From positions 2,604,001 to 2,668,000 of the forward strand of contig NZ_CP032489.1 of NCBI RefSeq assembly GCF_003600625.1: 64,000 bases of DNA. The letters are read 5' to 3'. The notes under the pieces were generated by a model. The model did not search any database. It was not told the origin of the DNA and worked only from the letters and a program-made list of their open reading frames with translations. Positions 60,887-64,000 of this stretch are shown piece after piece. Source of the DNA: Arachidicoccus soli (GTDB lineage: Bacteria > Bacteroidota > Bacteroidia > Chitinophagales > Chitinophagaceae). The position numbers and the translations under genes are program-made. Numbering within the stretch: the first letter of the stretch is position 1; each line of letters starts with the position of its first letter.

Positions 60887-61657
60887 ATGAGTAGCTTTCT
60901 CATTTCGTATCAAATCATATATCTTTATCCAATGCTAAAGCAAATATTTATTTCCCAAATATTATTCTTAAGTCTGTTCTGCAATAATACAACTGCTCAA
61001 ACCTACACAAAAAATAGATATGGGCTTGAAATAATTGACGATATTAAAAGTTATCAATTATTAATTGAAAAAGATAGTACACAAGAATTAGTACCACTCC
61101 AGCAATATATTAAGAATTTAAAAGTAGATTTTGTCTACGCAACCAACAAAAATTTTACGCATAGGGTTTTATACAAAAACCCAAAAGCTTATCTAAGGTT
61201 ACCTGTTGCAAAAGCATTACAACAGGTGGCAGCATCTTTAAAAGAAAGAGGTTTGGGACTCCTGATATTTGATGCATATCGCCCTTATTCTATTACGGAA
61301 AAAATGTGGCAAGTTGTCCCAGATGCCCGTTATGCTGCCAATCCAAAACATGGAAGTGGTCATAATAGAGGAATTGCCGTAGACATAAGCTTATATTATC
61401 TATCCTCAGGAAAACCATTGACAATGCCTACAGCTTTTGATAATTTCACAAATAAAGCACATCAGGATTATATGGAATTATCTAAAAAAATAATCGATAA
61501 CCGGAATTTATTAAAGCATATCATGAAGCAATATGGTTTTGCACCACTGTCCACTGAATGGTGGCATTTTAGTTTTCCCAACCCAACTGAAAAATATAAA
61601 ATCCTTAATCTGAATTTCGATGAACTGAATACATTTGTGAAAGAAAATAAAAATTAG
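60887..61657 (+). CDS. D-Ala-D-Ala dipeptidase (VanX/M15D type)
   Basis: 256 residues; the ATG at 60932 (MLKQIFISQILFLSLFCNNT) gives a normal signal peptide and is the likelier start. The zinc-peptidase motifs are SGHNRGIAVDISL (SxHxxGxAxD) and the catalytic STEWWHFSF (E-x2-H); GLLIFDAYRPYSITEKMW is also typical. It hydrolyses D-Ala-D-Ala dipeptides in the periplasm, probably for cell-wall recycling; vancomycin resistance is not implied because no vanH/A genes are nearby. Confidence 0.9.
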   Translation: MSSFLISYQIIYLYPMLKQIFISQILFLSLFCNNTTAQTYTKNRYGLEIIDDIKSYQLLIEKDSTQELVPLQQYIKNLKVDFVYATNKNFTHRVLYKNPKAYLRLPVAKALQQVAASLKERGLGLLIFDAYRPYSITEKMWQVVPDARYAANPKHGSGHNRGIAVDISLYYLSSGKPLTMPTAFDNFTNKAHQDYMELSKKIIDNRNLLKHIMKQYGFAPLSTEWWHFSFPNPTEKYKILNLNFDELNTFVKENKN

Positions 61658-61701
61658 ACTAACAACTGTTTTCATTCTATTCAACATAACGTCAGAAACC
61701 C

Positions 61702-61709
61702 TATCTTTG
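61702..61709 (+). promoter_or_regulatory. -7 promoter box of the C1 peptidase gene
   Basis: TATCTTTG (TAnnTTTG), about 95 nt before the start codon; the leader contains no recognised riboswitch. Confidence 0.45.
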
Positions 61710-61804
61710 GCAACTCGTTTTCTACCCAAGAAACGAAAAAGTACAAAGCTGAAAGCACTGTATGCAGACAGCAACGAATAATTTAATTAAAAAAAACAAT
61801 TTGA

Positions 61805-63001
61805 ATGAAAAAAATTTTCCTTTCAGCACTTGCTATTTCAGCAACTATATTAGCGGCTAATGCGCAAGTAGACTTAGTGAAAAAGGCAAGTGAAAATGCA
61901 ACGGAGGCTGCAAACAAAGGCTTCCATTTTACCAATCTAATTGACCTTTCCACTACTCCTATAGAAAACCAGGGTAGTTCAGGTACTTGCTGGAGTTATT
62001 CAGCTAATTCCTTTTTGGAATCTGAGATGATAAAAAATGGTGGTGACCCAATTCATCTTTCTAAAATTTACACCGTTCGTCATGCATATATGGATAAAGC
62101 CAATGCTTTTATATTAATGCAGGGCGGTCTTTCATGGGGTGATGGTGGAGAAGGGCATGATGTTATCAATATGTATGCAAAATATGGTGCAATACCGGAA
62201 TCAGATTATACGGGTTTGGTAGATGGCAGAAAAATTAATCGTTTTGGTCCTATGCAGAAAGTACTGAAAAATATGTTAGATTCAGTAACTAAAATAAAAG
62301 GACAAATAGACCCGCTTGCATGGAAAGCTGCATTCAAGAAGGTGTTGGATGATAGCTTGGGTGTAGTTCCTCAGAGTTTTCAATACAAGGGAAAAACATA
62401 TACACCAGAAACTTTTGCAAAAGAAGTAGTACGCATAAACCCGGATAATTATGTAGAATTCATTTCTCAAAATACAACTCCTTATTATAAGAAGGCTATG
62501 ATGATGGCTTCAGACAACTGGGCCTATCAATGGGATTATAACATTACCCCAACGGACATGACAGATATTATTGACAATGCACTCAAACATGGTTATACTG
62601 TTGGTTGGGGCGCGGATGTTTCCGAACCCTATTTTAGTTGGCCAAATGGAGTTGCTTTTGTGCCTAAAAATGCATTAACCTTAGAGGGCAAAAATCTTAC
62701 AAGAGATGAAAAAGCAGCTATTTATAATGGAGACAAAACAGAGATGCAGATCACTCCTGAAAATCGCCAAGAGGGCTTGGAAGACTATACGACCACCGAT
62801 GATCATGGTATGCATATTGTTGGATTAGCAAAAGACCAAGACGGTAAAGAATTCTACATTGTAAAAAATTCTTGGGGAGTAACCAATCAGTACAAAGGCT
62901 TTTTGTATGTTTCTAAAGCATATGTGCAATACAAGACCACTTCTATGTTGGTCAATAAAAATGCTGTCCCGAAATCTCTGCGCAGGAAAATGGAATTATA
63001 A
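61805..63001 (+). CDS. Exported C1 family peptidase (aminopeptidase C/bleomycin hydrolase-like)
   Basis: 398 residues with a signal peptide (MKKIFLSALAISATILAANA). The papain-like triad is visible: ENQGSSGTCWSYSANSFLES (oxyanion-hole glutamine and catalytic cysteine), DDHGMHIVGLAKDQDGKEFY (histidine) and YIVKNSWGVTNQYKGFLYVS (asparagine). YVEFISQNTTPYYKKAMMMA and SDNWAYQWDYNITPTDMTDI fit the bleomycin hydrolase branch. Cytoplasmic in most bacteria, this version is exported, as is often the case in Bacteroidota. It probably trims peptides in the periplasm. Its own promoter and a terminator make it monocistronic. Confidence 0.92.
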   Translation: MKKIFLSALAISATILAANAQVDLVKKASENATEAANKGFHFTNLIDLSTTPIENQGSSGTCWSYSANSFLESEMIKNGGDPIHLSKIYTVRHAYMDKANAFILMQGGLSWGDGGEGHDVINMYAKYGAIPESDYTGLVDGRKINRFGPMQKVLKNMLDSVTKIKGQIDPLAWKAAFKKVLDDSLGVVPQSFQYKGKTYTPETFAKEVVRINPDNYVEFISQNTTPYYKKAMMMASDNWAYQWDYNITPTDMTDIIDNALKHGYTVGWGADVSEPYFSWPNGVAFVPKNALTLEGKNLTRDEKAAIYNGDKTEMQITPENRQEGLEDYTTTDDHGMHIVGLAKDQDGKEFYIVKNSWGVTNQYKGFLYVSKAYVQYKTTSMLVNKNAVPKSLRRKMEL

Positions 63002-63023
63002 AAAATAAATACAGGATATTATT

Positions 63024-63064
63024 AAAACGCCGGCAAACAGAAGTTGTTGCCGGCGTTTTTTTAT
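63024..63064 (+). terminator. Terminator after the C1 peptidase gene
   Basis: AAAACGCCGGCAA (63024-63036) pairs with TTGCCGGCGTTTT (63047-63059), followed by more T. Confidence 0.92.
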
Positions 63065-63073
63065 CTTTACCTA

Positions 63074-64000
63074 ATGATGAAAACAAACGACACCTATCAT
63101 AAAAAAGCTAAACAACTCAAAAAGCACAAGACGCTTGCTACTTCCTTCTTTGTAATAATGCTCGTATTGTATATAACCATGGAAGTTACAATCCGAAACC
63201 ATACGGCTATCTGGATGGGCTATGTAAAAGCCTTCGCAGAGGCTGCAATGGTGGGCGCATTGGCAGATTGGTTCGCCGTTACCGCCTTGTTTCATCATCC
63301 TATGGGATTAAGGATTCCACATACAAATTTAATTGAAAAAAAGAAACAGGATATTGGCGATAACCTGGGAGCATTTGTAGTGGATAATTTCTTAAACCCG
63401 GAAACCATTCGTCCTTATATCGAGCAAATGGATATTTCTGTGACGCTTACCAAATGGCTGGATAAGGAAAGTAACAAACAAATTATTATTGAAGAAACGT
63501 CTATTATACTAAATAAAATATTAGAAGATCTAAATGATGAAGAGATTGCCCGTTTTATTGCAAAAAAAGGTAATGAGCTGATACAAAAAGTAGCATTGAA
63601 TAAAGTATTCGCCTCCATTCTTCAATACTTACTCGAAAGAAAGGAACATGAAAAAATACTCTCTTTCCTTTTAGAAAAAATAAAATATTATATCGTGGAG
63701 AATGAAGACACGGTAAAACAACGTGTGAAAAAAGAAAGTGGATTCTTCGTTCCGGGATTTGTAGATAATATGCTGGCAAACCGTATCACCGTCGGCATTG
63801 CCAATTTTTTACATGAAATTGAAGAAGATAAAAATCATAGAATCAGGCAAGAAATCACTGAACATTTGTATAAATTTTCGACACAGTTAAAAGAAGAAAA
63901 TAAATGGAATGAAGATTTCGAAAAGATAAAATCCGGATTACTGTCTCCCGAAAATTTAAATCAATATGCCAATGATATTTGGCAGAATATAAAGGCAACC
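63074..64000 (+). CDS. DUF445 family membrane protein, 3' partial
   Basis: 309 codons from the ATG at 63074 (63077 is also possible) to the end of the window, still open. The N-terminal helix (LATSFFVIMLVLYITMEVTI) and the conserved block FAEAAMVGALADWFAVTALF, HHPMGLRIPHTNLI, then GAFVVDNFLNPETIRPYIEQ match DUF445 proteins, which have an N-terminal membrane region, a long helical middle and usually a second helix at the C-terminus. Function unknown. The start lies right behind the terminator of the previous gene and has a poor Shine-Dalgarno sequence, as usual here. Confidence 0.88.
   Translation, partial: MMKTNDTYHKKAKQLKKHKTLATSFFVIMLVLYITMEVTIRNHTAIWMGYVKAFAEAAMVGALADWFAVTALFHHPMGLRIPHTNLIEKKKQDIGDNLGAFVVDNFLNPETIRPYIEQMDISVTLTKWLDKESNKQIIIEETSIILNKILEDLNDEEIARFIAKKGNELIQKVALNKVFASILQYLLERKEHEKILSFLLEKIKYYIVENEDTVKQRVKKESGFFVPGFVDNMLANRITVGIANFLHEIEEDKNHRIRQEITEHLYKFSTQLKEENKWNEDFEKIKSGLLSPENLNQYANDIWQNIKAT

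Noticed and set aside
60887-61657. Vancomycin resistance role of the VanX-like gene
   Set aside because: No vanH, ligase or two-component genes nearby; chromosomal M15D dipeptidases are common in Gram-negative cell-wall recycling.
1-64000. CRISPR array
   Set aside because: No regularly spaced identical repeats of 23-47 bp were found. The only regular array is the 40-bp stepped operator set at 16548-16681, which is short and palindromic.

Overview
The window is chromosomal DNA of an AT-rich member of the Bacteroidota, most likely close to Chitinophagaceae. The evidence is a SusC/SusD pair with its own ECF sigma factor and FecR anti-sigma factor, many -7 boxes of the form TAnnTTTG with few Shine-Dalgarno sequences, and families typical of this phylum (YfhO, bacterial GH3, DUF445, type 2 ferredoxin-NADP reductase). 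No rRNA, tRNA or CRISPR array was seen.

Layout. 1-1.6 kb: end of a Tsp/Prc-like protease. 1.7-11.4 kb: an envelope polysaccharide block with a YfhO membrane protein, four glycosyltransferases, a methyltransferase, the UDP-GlcNAc 2-epimerase WecB and a heptose kinase-like protein. 11.5-14.6 kb: GH3, LysE-type and MarC-type proteins. 14.6-16.9 kb: an accessory island in which a split HipA toxin-antitoxin operon (HipBST layout) lies between remnants of three different transposase genes; four operator-like repeats exactly 40 bp apart precede it. 17-20.4 kb: housekeeping genes (plsY, prmA, an RlmK-like methyltransferase). 20.8-22.2 kb: an AbiEi/AbiEii toxin-antitoxin pair, followed by a solo right end of an IS200/IS605 element. 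22.5-29.4 kb: dnaJ-grpE, ferredoxin-NADP reductase, exported MsrA and MsrB, a DUF234-type ATPase and a [2Fe-2S] ferredoxin. 29.5-31.2 kb: a complete-looking IS200/IS605 element (tnpB and tnpA divergent) between the ferredoxin gene and an mlaE permease gene, whose start it seems to have rewritten.

32.1-34.8 kb: the N-terminal half of carbamoyl-phosphate synthase large subunit as a separate gene closed by a terminator, then riboflavin synthase and a DUF721 protein. 35-42.5 kb: an SDR enzyme and a tripartite RND efflux operon with a TetR repressor; three copies of TAACnnnGTTA sit at the two places a repressor would act. 42.7-54.3 kb: a polysaccharide utilisation locus (GH31, an (alpha/alpha)6-barrel glycosidase-like protein, SusD, SusC with STN domain, FecR, ECF sigma), with a decayed second fecR start just upstream. 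54.8-55.5 kb: a small immunity-like gene behind a start-less polymorphic-toxin C-terminal domain that lies in frame directly after the stop codon of a CNNM/CorC gene. 55.5-64 kb: CNNM protein, CCA-adding enzyme, glutaminyl cyclotransferase, RlpA-like, VanX-like dipeptidase, exported C1 peptidase and a DUF445 protein running off the end.

The points most worth a second look are the HipBST-type operon with its 40-bp phased operators, the toxin domain behind the CNNM stop codon, the two comparable IS605 right ends (76 bp, 58 identical without gaps) that fix the element terminus, the split carB, and the efflux repressor sites. All functional calls come from reading translated sequence and motifs; no database search was made.
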